A stretch of 64,000 nt of DNA from Methylothermaceae bacteria B42 (GTDB taxonomy: Bacteria > Pseudomonadota > Gammaproteobacteria > Methylococcales > Methylothermaceae), in assembly GCA_001566965.1 (NCBI GenBank), contig LSNW01000023.1:24311-88310 (forward strand). The letters are read 5' to 3'. The position numbers were made by a program, and so were the translations under genes. Under the pieces are notes generated by a model. It worked only from the letters and a program-made list of their open reading frames with translations, had not been told where the DNA came from and ran no database searches. Below are positions 29,231-37,498 of this stretch, in pieces. Position 1 is the stretch's first letter. Every line of letters starts with the position of its first letter.

Positions 29231-31463
29231 CGGTTTGGATAACCCTTGCCCAGATTTTTGGCGAGATTGGCCGGAGGGTTTCTGCGTGCTGGATGAGATA
29301 GGCGCAATGCGGTACGTCAACCCAGCGGCGGAGGAGTTGTTGGGATACAGCGCCGATGAATTGCGCGGGGTTAAATTAAACCGCTTGCTGGTGGACGGCG
29401 CATTTTGTTGGCCGGTTTTTTTAGAAACAGGCAAAACCTGGCAACAAGAAGAAGCTTTTTTGCGCCGTAAAAACGGGCGGGAATTGCCCGTATATCTGAC
29501 GCTCAAGCCATTTAGTCGAAATGGCCAGATTAAAGGGGCATGGCTACTATTTCGTGACCGCTCAGCCACGGATGAAAAAATGCGCCGTTTAAGCATTTTG
29601 ACAGCGGCGGTAACGCAAAGTCCCAACGCGGTCATGATTGCTGATCTTAATGGCAAGATTGTGTACGTCAACCCCAAATTTTGCCAAATGACGGGGTATT
29701 CCGCAGAGGAAGTCCTGGGTAAAAATCCCAGGTTATTGCAATCCGGGAAAACGCCTCCTAAAACTTACCGACGATTATGGGAAACGCTTCAAAAAGGCGG
29801 TGAATGGCGGGGGGAAATTCAAGACCGTAAAAAAGACGGCGAATTGTATTGGGTGCTGGAGACTATTTCTCCCATCAAAAATGAACAAGGAGAGATCACC
29901 CATTTTCTAGCAATTCAGAAAGATATCACCGAACAGAAACAAGCCCAGGAAGCCCTTGCCGAAAGCGAAGCCCGTTTTCGCCAGATTGCCGATATGACGG
30001 GGGAATGGATCTGGGAACAAGATCCGGAAGGCCGGTATATTTATAGCAGCGCCGCGGTTAAACAAATACTCGGCTATGAACCGGAAGAAATTATCGGCAA
30101 ACATTATTTGGACTTGTTTACCGTCGAAGACCGCCGCCGCTGGGAGCAGCATACCCCTCTCAAACCGCTTTATCACAAGCATTTTTACCGCATTATCAAC
30201 CGTTACCGCCACAAGGACGGTCACGAAGTCTTTACCGAGTCCACGGGGATTCCCTTGTTTGACTCGGCGGGGCGACTGCTAAAATGGCGCGGGGTAGATC
30301 ACGACGTCACCGAGCGAAAGCGATACGAAGATCAATTGCGGGTCCGGGAACGGGCCATTGAATCGGCCAGTGTCGGCATTGATATTGACGAAGTGTTGGA
30401 TTCGCGCTGGCAAGCAATTTATGTCAACCCGACCCTTTGCCGGATGACAGGTTACAGCAAAGAAGAATTGCTCAAACAGAGCATTCCGGATCTGTTGTGC
30501 GGCCCGGAAACCGACAAGGGTGCCTTGGAAAAAGTTCGCGCGGAAGTCAGGCAAGGCCGCGAAGCCCAAGAGGTAATCTTATGTTACGACAAAAAAGGCC
30601 GGCCGTTCTGGAATGATATGATTATTTCACCGGTCAAGGACGAGGCAGGCCGTCTGACCCATGTGATTGAGATCCAAAATGATGTTACCGAAAGAAGGAG
30701 GGCGGAGGCGGAAAAGCACGCCATGGAAATTGCCCGTCATATCCAGCAATCGCTGCTACCCGATCAACCCTTGATTGCCGATGGGGTTGAGCTAGCTGGG
30801 CTTTGCATTCCGGCAGAACAAGTGGGGGGAGATTATTTCGATTATTTTCTTACGGCTGCAGGTGTTGATGCAGTGGTGGCCGATGTGTCCGGCCATAGCG
30901 TGGGGGCGGCGCTCATCATGGCGGAAGCCCGTAGTACATTGAGAGTTGAAGTGCAAAGCAGGGCCCGCCAAGAGCAATTCCCACCTCCGGATGTGGCCTC
31001 GTTACTCCAGACCTTAAATAACGTATTATTCGAAGATTTGGACCGTTCGGAACTTTTTATCACTTTGTTCTATACCCGTTACGACCCGGTAAAAAAACAA
31101 TTGCATTATGCCAACGCGGGCCATAACCATCCCCTCTTGATTCGAAGCAACGAAAGTGGATGTAGGCAGCTAGATGCCGAGGGTTTGATTCTAGGGGTTC
31201 GCCCCGGTGTGGAATTCGAACAAAAAACCCTATCCATGCTGCCTGGAGATTTGTTACTGCTTTATACTGACGGCATAGTCGAGGCTCAAAATCCGGCAGG
31301 GGAGTTTTTTGGCATGAGCCGTTTGTGCCGTGCTTTTACCCGATTGTCGGCAGCGTCACCGTCTGAATTGGTGCAGGGTCTTATTGACGAGTTGTATGAT
31401 TTTCATCAAAGTGATGTATTCTACGACGACATCAGTCTGGTCGCCATGCGGGTGGGAGAATAA
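29223..31463 (+). CDS. Multi-PAS sensor with PP2C/RsbU-type phosphatase domain
   Basis: 746 residues from ATG 29223; a TTG at 29211 in frame is an alternative. Four PAS domains are visible at about residues 10-110, 125-250, 255-370 and 380-505 (NPAAEELLGYSADEL, NPKFCQMTGYSAEEV, IKQILGYEPEEIIG-like and NPTLCRMTGYSKEEL). A SpoIIE/PP2C phosphatase follows (about 525-745: HIQQSLLPDQP, QVGGDYFDYF, VADVSGHSVGAAL, GDLLLLYTDGIVEAQN, FYDDISLVAMRV). Such proteins dephosphorylate anti-sigma-factor antagonists in partner-switching pathways. No such antagonist or kinase gene is adjacent, so the target is unknown. It overlaps the end of dusA. Confidence 0.92.
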   Translation: MFDGLDNPCPDFWRDWPEGFCVLDEIGAMRYVNPAAEELLGYSADELRGVKLNRLLVDGAFCWPVFLETGKTWQQEEAFLRRKNGRELPVYLTLKPFSRNGQIKGAWLLFRDRSATDEKMRRLSILTAAVTQSPNAVMIADLNGKIVYVNPKFCQMTGYSAEEVLGKNPRLLQSGKTPPKTYRRLWETLQKGGEWRGEIQDRKKDGELYWVLETISPIKNEQGEITHFLAIQKDITEQKQAQEALAESEARFRQIADMTGEWIWEQDPEGRYIYSSAAVKQILGYEPEEIIGKHYLDLFTVEDRRRWEQHTPLKPLYHKHFYRIINRYRHKDGHEVFTESTGIPLFDSAGRLLKWRGVDHDVTERKRYEDQLRVRERAIESASVGIDIDEVLDSRWQAIYVNPTLCRMTGYSKEELLKQSIPDLLCGPETDKGALEKVRAEVRQGREAQEVILCYDKKGRPFWNDMIISPVKDEAGRLTHVIEIQNDVTERRRAEAEKHAMEIARHIQQSLLPDQPLIADGVELAGLCIPAEQVGGDYFDYFLTAAGVDAVVADVSGHSVGAALIMAEARSTLRVEVQSRARQEQFPPPDVASLLQTLNNVLFEDLDRSELFITLFYTRYDPVKKQLHYANAGHNHPLLIRSNESGCRQLDAEGLILGVRPGVEFEQKTLSMLPGDLLLLYTDGIVEAQNPAGEFFGMSRLCRAFTRLSAASPSELVQGLIDELYDFHQSDVFYDDISLVAMRVGE

Positions 31464-31518
31464 GAATATTACTCTTTTACACCCACAATAATCGTCAAAA
31501 TAAACAAGAGGAGCTGCA

Positions 31519-31797
31519 ATGGAAAAAGTAACCTTACCAGTCACCGGCATGAAGTGTGATGCCTGTGAAAATCTGATTCATGATGCTGTGATGGAGAAAG
31601 AAGGCGTGGTTTCCGTCAAGGCCGATCATCAAGCCAAGACCGTAGAAATTGAATACGATGAAACCAAGGCTAATCTGGATGAGCTGAAGCAGACGATTGT
31701 CGATCAAGGATTTAAAGTGGTTGGCTTCGGCGAAGAATCTTTCGTTGACAAGCTGAAAGCATTTTTCCAAACCTTGCTGCAGTTTTTCAAAAGCTAA
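31519..31797 (+). CDS. Heavy-metal-associated (HMA) metallochaperone-like protein
   Basis: 92 residues with GAGGAG upstream of ATG. Residues 1-68 form an HMA domain with metal-binding GMKCDAC (C13, C16). The remaining residues include an amphipathic tail (DKLKAFFQTLLQFFKS) not found in typical 66-residue copper chaperones. It is likely to deliver copper(I), given the downstream copper genes. Confidence 0.9.
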   Translation: MEKVTLPVTGMKCDACENLIHDAVMEKEGVVSVKADHQAKTVEIEYDETKANLDELKQTIVDQGFKVVGFGEESFVDKLKAFFQTLLQFFKS

Positions 31798-31910
31798 GTG
31801 AAAGGTCATTGGCGCTGCATGAGCCAAATCAAGCTAAAATGTGCGTTCCGAGAAATACTCCAGTTGTTGCGTAGGTCGGTGATTGCCCTTTTCTAGCCGG
31901 CTTTGGGGGG

Positions 31911-31990
31911 CTCTGAATAAATCAGAGTCTCCTTAGTTTTCGCCCAACAAAAAACCTTGAACCCTGTGCGACAATATGCCGCACAGGGTT
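31911..31990. repeat. Two hairpins between the HMA gene and the fusion gene
   Basis: A 6-bp stem (31911-31916 with 31922-31927) and an 11-bp perfect stem (31960-31970 with 31980-31990, loop of nine) occur in the 282-bp gap 31798-32079. Neither has a long U tract, so they may be attenuating or operator structures rather than terminators. No gene is seen in the gap. Confidence 0.5.
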
Positions 31991-32079
31991 TAAAGTAGTA
32001 AGAATTATAATGGTTTAAAGTTGTTAGGACTTTTTTCTTCCGGAAAAGGTCGAAATATAACGATAAAGTTTTAAGCGAA

Positions 32080-33528
32080 GTGCCTATGGTTATGCGTCAA
32101 GTAACATTTCGCGCCAAGGGTATGCATTGCACCAGTTGCGAAAAAGTCATCGAACTGGCGTTGAGCAAACTGCCTGGCGTGGAAAAAGTGAGGTCTAATT
32201 ATGCCTCCGAAGTGGTTAAAGTCAGCTTTGATCCTTCTAAAATCCCGCTTTCCCAGATTTTCGATACAGTTGAAGCGAAGGGCTACCATTGCTCTTTGAT
32301 TGATGCCGCGGCCCAGCGCAAGCAAGCGTTCAACCGCGTTTTAGGGGCGGTTTTAGGGGTCATTGGCATCTTATTGATCCTCTACGGCGGTTCCCGCTTT
32401 ATTCACCGTTTTGATTTGCCTGAAATTAACCTCCAGCTCAGCTACGGATTGCTGTTTCTTGTCGGGTTGCTGACCGGATTCCATTGCGTTGGCATGTGCG
32501 GCGGCTTTGTCGTCAGCTATACTGCCAAGGGCGCCCAATTGGGGCAAAAGACCTATTGGCTGCATTTCCAGTATGGCCTGGGAAAAGTCTTGTCTTATAC
32601 CTTAATCGGGGCGGGATTTGGGCTTTTGGGAGCGGTTATCAGTTTTACTCCGGTAATTCGGGGAATTGCCGCCATTCTTGCAGGGGGCTTCCTGATTCTG
32701 TACGGTTTTAACATGCTCCACGTGTTTTCGTCCGTCCGCATTGGCTTTACCATGCCCCGGTTCCTGGCGCGTTTCGTTCGCGAAGAAACCAATAAAACCA
32801 CTCATCCCTTCGTGATTGGTTTGTTGAATGGGTTGATGATTGCTTGTGGACCGCTGCAGGCCATGTATGTCATGGCGGCGGGGACAGGCAGTGCGCTGGA
32901 AGGCGCGAAATTGCTATTTATTTTCGGACTGGGCACCTTGCCATTGATGTTTGGCTTTGGCTTTCTGACAAGCCTGATTTCACACCGCATGACCCATAAG
33001 ATTCTTAACGCCTCTGGCATCCTGGTGATCAGCTTGGGATTGATTATGCTCAACCGGGGGCTGGCCATGACTGGCACCGGTTATGATTTCCATACCTTGA
33101 TGCAGCGGAAAGTGTTATCCCAGCGCCAAGTTCAACCGGCCCAGCCTTCTAGAAAAGAGGATTTTCAGACCATCCACATGAAAGTCAAGGCCAGCGGCTA
33201 CGAACCCAACCGGTTTGTCCTCAAAAAAGGCGTACCGGTAAAATGGGAAATCGAAGGCAAAGAGCTTACTGGCTGTAACCGCGTGATTCTGGTCCCTGAT
33301 TTGGGATTGGAAATTGAACTCAAACCCGGCAAGCAAATCATCGAATTTACCCCGGAAAAGCCGGGAACGATTGCCTGGAGTTGTTGGATGGGAATGCTCC
33401 ACGGCACTTTTGTTGTGACTGACAATGGCAACGCGAAAACCGCCGAAAACGTTATCCAACCCTGGATACGGCGTGGGCGGGTGCGAAGTTCCGCCGAGAC
33501 GTTGAAACGCTGTAAGCAATGCCAGTAA
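32080..33528 (+). CDS. HMA - TauE/SafE-like membrane - cupredoxin-like fusion protein
   Basis: 482 residues from GTG 32080 (ATG 32086 or 32092 are alternatives). Three parts are seen: an HMA domain (residues 5-70, GMHCTSC with C17 and C20); a six-to-seven-helix TauE/SafE (UreH-like) region (about 85-340) with GFHCVGMCGGFVV in its first half and LLNGLMIACGPLQAMYVMAAGTGS in its second; and a C-terminal cupredoxin-like domain (about 365-450) with C-x-M-x-M-x-H at C435-H441 (CWMGMLHGTF). The extreme end adds CKQC (C478, C481). Cys/Met/His ligands at three sites indicate copper handling rather than sulfite export. It stands between an HMA chaperone and CopA. Confidence 0.85.
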   Translation: MPMVMRQVTFRAKGMHCTSCEKVIELALSKLPGVEKVRSNYASEVVKVSFDPSKIPLSQIFDTVEAKGYHCSLIDAAAQRKQAFNRVLGAVLGVIGILLILYGGSRFIHRFDLPEINLQLSYGLLFLVGLLTGFHCVGMCGGFVVSYTAKGAQLGQKTYWLHFQYGLGKVLSYTLIGAGFGLLGAVISFTPVIRGIAAILAGGFLILYGFNMLHVFSSVRIGFTMPRFLARFVREETNKTTHPFVIGLLNGLMIACGPLQAMYVMAAGTGSALEGAKLLFIFGLGTLPLMFGFGFLTSLISHRMTHKILNASGILVISLGLIMLNRGLAMTGTGYDFHTLMQRKVLSQRQVQPAQPSRKEDFQTIHMKVKASGYEPNRFVLKKGVPVKWEIEGKELTGCNRVILVPDLGLEIELKPGKQIIEFTPEKPGTIAWSCWMGMLHGTFVVTDNGNAKTAENVIQPWIRRGRVRSSAETLKRCKQCQ

Positions 33529-33566
33529 AGGCGGGTATCTTACCACCTGTTAATTAGCTTTGCCGG

Positions 33567-33656
33567 GGGCGGGGAAGGGTCTGCCGGACCGAGATTCGTC
33601 CGTAAATTTAGGCCCGGAGCGGCCATCCATGGCCGCTGACAGCCCCTTCCCCGCCC
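33567..33656. repeat. Palindromic repeat between the fusion gene and copA
   Basis: A 17-bp end (33567-33583) is inverted with one mismatch at 33640-33656, and an inner perfect 8-bp stem (33618-33625 with 33630-33637, AGCGGCCA/TGGCCGCT) resembles the GGCCATCC core of the dispersed repeats at 22727 and 63331. It fills most of the 285-bp gap, in which no gene is seen. Confidence 0.6.
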
Positions 33657-33813
33657 TCTCCGCCTGAACTGACAGGTGAGAAGGGTGGATAGTGTTTCGT
33701 TTGATTTACGTTGCTGTTTGCGTGAGAATTGATGAATTAAATCCCCAAGGAGCAAAACGCTTTTGGGAATACGTCAAGAAAATAACGACTACAGAAATAT
33801 AGAGGGCGAGAGT

Positions 33814-36069
33814 ATGGTGGCAGCAGTCGATCAAGAAACCCACCGGGAAGAAGAACACGCCATTCGCCTGTCGATTATCGGCATGCGTTGCGCCGGTTGC
33901 GTGAAGACCGTGGAAAATGCGCTTAAAGGGGTGTCCGGGGTCAAGGCAGTCAATGTCAATTTTGCCGATCACTCGGCAGTCGTGGAAGGCGAAGCTGACC
34001 CTGAAGTTTTGCGCGCCGCCTTGCAAGAGGTGGGGTATGACGCCGCCGTGATGGAGAGCTTTGAGGATCTGGAAGCGCAGGAAGAAATGGAAGAGGAACG
34101 CTACCGTTCCTTGCTGCGCAAATCCGCGGTTGCGGCCGCCTGGGGCGTGCCTTTGATGATCGGCGGCTGGCTTGATTGGTGGCCGGCCATCGGCACCCCG
34201 GCGGGGACGGATTTCTGGGCCATTGTGTCTTTAATTACCTTTGGCGTTATGTATTACTCCGGCGGGCATTTTTTCAGTGGCGCGGTGAAAAGCCTGCGCG
34301 GCGGTTCCGCCAACATGGATACCCTGATCGCCATGGGTACCGGTTCGGCCTGGCTCTATTCCACCATTGTGGTGGATTATGCCAATGTCTTGCCGCCGGA
34401 GGCGACCCACCCCTATTTTGAAGCAGCCGTCATTATCATTGCCTTTGTGACCTTGGGTGGGGCGCTGGAAACCCGCGCCCGGGGCAAGGCTTCATCAGCA
34501 ATACGCAAATTGATCGGTCTGCAGCCCCGAACTGCCCGCGTGGTGCGTAATGGCAAGGAAATTGATGTTCCCATTGAGCAAGTCGGTGTCGATGAGATTC
34601 TTAGGGTACGGCCGGGAGAAAAGATTCCTGTGGACGGCGTCATCATTGAAGGCCATTCCAGCGTCGATGAATCCATGATTACCGGGGAATCGATTCCCGT
34701 GGAAAAAACCATTGGCGATGAGGTGATTGGCGGCACCTTGAACCAGCGCGGCACTTTCTTGATGAAAGCTACCCGTATTGGTAAAGATACGGTATTGGCC
34801 CATATCATCGATTCTGTCCGTCAGGCGCAAAGCAGCAAGCCTGAAATCGGCCGGATGGTGGACCAAATCGCCGCTGTTTTTGTACCCGTAGTGGTAGGAA
34901 TCGCGGTGTTCACCTTTTTTGTGTGGTGGGCATTCGGCCCAGAGCCTTCGCTGGGATACGCTTTTGTCACTTCCATGACGGTGCTTGTTATCGCCTGCCC
35001 CTGTGCCTTGGGATTGGCGACGCCTATTTCCATTATGGTAGCGGTTGGCCGGGCCGCGCAAAGCGGCATTTTGATCCGCAATGGCGATGCCTTCCAGACC
35101 GCCGGCCAAGTGACGACTATTGTGTTGGATAAAACCGGCACTGTCACCGAAGGCAAGCCTAAAGTGACTGCCGTCGACCCATCATCCGGCTGGACGGAAG
35201 ACCTGGTCTTGCAATTGGCCGCCAGCGTCGAGGCCGGTTCCGAACATCCCCTCGCCGGGGCCATTGTTGCCGAGGCTGCGGAACGAGGTTACGAACTGCG
35301 GCCTGTTGCGGGCTTTGAATCTGTCACCGGTAAGGGGGTGCGGGCCAAACTGGATGGTCAGCGGGTGTTGTTCGGGAACGCGGCATTGATGGAATCTGAA
35401 GGCATCGATTGCAGCGATATCATCAAACTACTCGACCACTACGCCAATCAAGGCCAAACCCCGATGATTCTGGCGGTGGAAAAGAAAGTGGCCGGCATCA
35501 TTGCTGTCGCCGATACCATCAAACCCGATTCCAAGGAAGCCATCCGTCAATTGAAGGCAATGGGTGTCAAAGTTTGGATGGTAACGGGAGACAACGAGAA
35601 GACCGCCCGTGCCATCGCCAAGGAAGCCGGTATTGATGAAGTCCGCGCGCAAGTGCTGCCCGAGGATAAGGCCAAAGTCGTCAAGGAACTGCAAGCCAAA
35701 GGAGAAGTTGTGGCGATGGTGGGTGATGGCATTAACGATGCCCCGGCCCTGGCGCAAGCCAACGTCGGTTTTGCCATTGGCACGGGAACGGATATCGCCA
35801 TTGAAAGCGGTGATATCGTCATTATGCAAGGTTCCTTGTTGAAGGTGCCGGAAACCATGAAGCTATCGCGGGCCACGGTGCGCAATATCAAGCAAAATCT
35901 GCTGGGCGCGTTTATTTACAACATTTCCGCCATACCGGTGGCTGCCGGGTTGCTATATCCCTTCTTCGGCATCCTGCTCAACCCGATGATCGCCGGCGCG
36001 GCCATGGCCTTGTCGTCTGTCACCGTGGTAACCAACGCCAACCGCTTGCGGTATATCAAATTGGGCTAG
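33814..36069 (+). CDS. copA: Copper(I)-translocating P1B-type ATPase
   Basis: 751 residues from ATG 33814 (a TTG at 33763 is less likely). Visible: an N-terminal HMA domain with C26/C29 (GMRCAGC), phosphorylation motif [13 protein letters not shown] in [15 protein letters not shown] in GSEHPLAGA, and [10 protein letters not shown]. The last helix has [16 protein letters not shown], the MxxSS signature of Cu(I) exporters. It pumps Cu(I) out of the cytoplasm. It ends just before a strong bidirectional terminator. Confidence 0.96.
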   Translation: MVAAVDQETHREEEHAIRLSIIGMRCAGCVKTVENALKGVSGVKAVNVNFADHSAVVEGEADPEVLRAALQEVGYDAAVMESFEDLEAQEEMEEERYRSLLRKSAVAAAWGVPLMIGGWLDWWPAIGTPAGTDFWAIVSLITFGVMYYSGGHFFSGAVKSLRGGSANMDTLIAMGTGSAWLYSTIVVDYANVLPPEATHPYFEAAVIIIAFVTLGGALETRARGKASSAIRKLIGLQPRTARVVRNGKEIDVPIEQVGVDEILRVRPGEKIPVDGVIIEGHSSVDESMITGESIPVEKTIGDEVIGGTLNQRGTFLMKATRIGKDTVLAHIIDSVRQAQSSKPEIGRMVDQIAAVFVPVVVGIAVFTFFVWWAFGPEPSLGYAFVTSMTVLVIACPCALGLATPISIMVAVGRAAQSGILIRNGDAFQTAGQVTTIVLDKTGTVTEGKPKVTAVDPSSGWTEDLVLQLAASVEAGSEHPLAGAIVAEAAERGYELRPVAGFESVTGKGVRAKLDGQRVLFGNAALMESEGIDCSDIIKLLDHYANQGQTPMILAVEKKVAGIIAVADTIKPDSKEAIRQLKAMGVKVWMVTGDNEKTARAIAKEAGIDEVRAQVLPEDKAKVVKELQAKGEVVAMVGDGINDAPALAQANVGFAIGTGTDIAIESGDIVIMQGSLLKVPETMKLSRATVRNIKQNLLGAFIYNISAIPVAAGLLYPFFGILLNPMIAGAAMALSSVTVVTNANRLRYIKLG

Positions 36070-36086
36070 AAGAACTGATATGTTCA

Positions 36087-36120
36087 ATTAATAAAGCCCG
36101 CAATTGCGGGCTTTATTAAT
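36087..36120. terminator. Bidirectional rho-independent terminator
   Basis: A perfect 34-bp palindrome (17 + 17, core GCCCGCAATTGCGGGC) with AT-rich flanks (ATTAATAAA and TTTATTAAT) lies between convergent copA and the DUF502 gene. It can end both transcripts. Confidence 0.9.
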
Positions 36121-36140
36121 GAGAGCGGGTGGGATTCTAC

Positions 36141-36731
36141 CTACTTCCTTAACTGCTTGATTTCTTCCTTAGCAGGATAATCAGCGCCAATACTGATAAT
36201 AAAACTGGCGGCATCTTCAATACTCATGCTGGACTTGACCACTTTCGATTCGTGAACGAGCACCGTAAAACCTGAAGTGGGATTGGGAGAGGTGGGTACA
36301 AAAAGAATGTACATATCTTCGACTTTATTCGTAACGTAAGCTGGCACCCATACATCTTCTTTTGGATATTCCACATAGACAACCTCCCTTTTAACCAGCT
36401 CCTCCTCGCCGGCGAACATCAACACAATTTTCTTGGTGACCCGGTAAATCGTGTTCAAAAACGGGATTTTTTCAATGATGTAATCGAAAGCGGAAATGAT
36501 GATGGATTGGCGGTATTTGGTAATGGAATAGCCAATGTAGGTCAAAAGCGCGATGGTCAGTAGCAGAATGGTGGTGGTAAATGAATAGCTGGCCGAATGC
36601 CCATACAAGCTGACAATAATGTCCGTCAGCAGATTCTTGGTAAACAGGACGATTTGTATGGTCAAGGCGAGCGGGATGACCGCCAAAACACCGAGCAGGA
36701 AATATTTGAACAATTGTTTGATGTATTGCAT
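36141..36731 (-). CDS. DUF502 membrane protein
   Basis: 196 residues. Two N-terminal helices (FLLGVLAVIPLALTIQIVLF and TTTILLLTIALLTYIGYSI) precede a soluble domain containing PFLNTIYRVTKKIV and FVPTSPNPTSGFTV, which are DUF502 signatures. The role is unknown; members are widespread inner-membrane proteins. It stands alone, convergent with copA. Confidence 0.9.
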   Translation of the reverse strand: MQYIKQLFKYFLLGVLAVIPLALTIQIVLFTKNLLTDIIVSLYGHSASYSFTTTILLLTIALLTYIGYSITKYRQSIIISAFDYIIEKIPFLNTIYRVTKKIVLMFAGEEELVKREVVYVEYPKEDVWVPAYVTNKVEDMYILFVPTSPNPTSGFTVLVHESKVVKSSMSIEDAASFIISIGADYPAKEEIKQLRK

Positions 36732-36840
36732 TGGCTTCTCTTGGGTTTTTATGATTTGTAAGATTATTTTATAGGGTTGGGCTGGGGCATGCCACGGTCC
36801 TGCTGGACAGTCCAGCGGGAATGGTATAGATTCTAATCCT

Positions 36841-37176
36841 ATGGCAAAGCGTTATCTCAAAATGAAACAAATCACCCTGTCCCTGATCTTGCTTTCAGTC
36901 AGCATGGTTTCCATCCCCGTCAATGCCCAGCAGGATCGTATCGATGCCTACGATGCGGCTTTTACCCTCCTGGATGTTTTGGTTTACCGGCCGGTGGGCA
37001 TCGTCGCGACCATTGCGGGTACCGGACTATTTACCGCCATGATCCCCCTCACCGCCATCGCCCAGATCGCCCCACCCCACGATGCTTTTGCCAAGACGGC
37101 CAATATTTTGATCGACGGTCCCGCCAGATACACTTTCCGCCGCCCGGTGGGTGATAGCTCCTTGGCACGATATTAA
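36841..37176 (+). CDS. Small exported/membrane protein of unknown function
   Basis: 111 residues (a shorter start at Met8 is possible). A signal-like helix (residues 10-28, ending VNAQQD) is followed by a second hydrophobic segment (VGIVATIAGTGLFTAMIPLTAIAQI) and a C-terminal block AFAKTANILIDGPARYTFRRPVGD. The last block looks conserved in small proteobacterial proteins I cannot name. It could be a helical-hairpin membrane protein. It has its own upstream region on the plus strand. Confidence 0.6.
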   Translation: MAKRYLKMKQITLSLILLSVSMVSIPVNAQQDRIDAYDAAFTLLDVLVYRPVGIVATIAGTGLFTAMIPLTAIAQIAPPHDAFAKTANILIDGPARYTFRRPVGDSSLARY

Positions 37177-37263
37177 ACTCTAATAAAGTTTTCATTCTTT
37201 TCTCCATTAAGCAGTACCTAACCCAAAAAACACCGTTAGAACCTTTTGTATATTTATCCTGGG

Positions 37264-37293
37264 CAAAAAAATCCCGCCCTGAAAAGGCGGGAT
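37264..37293 (-). terminator. Rho-independent terminator of the predicted small RNA
   Basis: On the minus strand an 8-bp perfect stem ATCCCGCC/GGCGGGAT (37293-37286 with 37278-37271) is followed by seven T. No minus-strand protein gene lies upstream, which is why a short RNA is inferred. Confidence 0.85.
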
Positions 37294-37398
37294 AGAATGG
37301 GAGCTATACCCAATAAGGAGGGTAGTGTGTTCAGGAGGTCTGTCATGAACACTTGTTTCCTTAGACTGAGCACCGGGGAAAAGTTCCTGCAATTATTT
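37264..37398 (-). ncRNA. Predicted small RNA with CCUCC-type C-rich loops
   Basis: The minus strand from about 37398 to 37264 reads as a compact structured RNA. After an unstructured 5' part, hairpin A is GUGUUCA/UGAACAC (37352-37346 with 37333-37327) with a 12-base loop ending CCUCC; hairpin B is UACCC/GGGUA (37324-37320 with 37311-37307) with loop UCCUUAUU; hairpin C is the terminator. Both loops are complementary to Shine-Dalgarno sequences. Similar C-rich-loop RNAs (for example sX13 of Xanthomonas) act by pairing with ribosome sites. Open frames here have no ribosome sites or similarity. The promoter lies just upstream. The start point is approximate. Confidence 0.6.
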
Positions 37399-37406
37399 CT
37401 AAAATG

Positions 37407-37436
37407 TGTATAAACTGCCCGGGATTCGACAGGCAA
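37407..37436 (-). promoter_or_regulatory. Candidate sigma-70 promoter for the small RNA
   Basis: Minus-strand TTGCCT (37436-37431) and TATACA (37412-37407) are separated by 18 bases. Initiation about seven bases downstream would give an RNA of roughly 135 nt ending at the terminator. Confidence 0.5.
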
Positions 37437-37498
37437 AGCGGCTGTAGTAATCTGTCCGTGTTAAACTGACTTTTTTGGTTGGTTATTTCTGATTTCTG

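Noticed and set aside
32080..33528. Sulfite exporter
   Set aside because: The TauE/SafE label comes from the membrane part only; HMA and cupredoxin-like domains and neighbours indicate copper.
37207..37436. Minus-strand open frames of about 60 residues
   Set aside because: They lie in the predicted small RNA, have no ribosome sites, and their sequence follows the hairpins.
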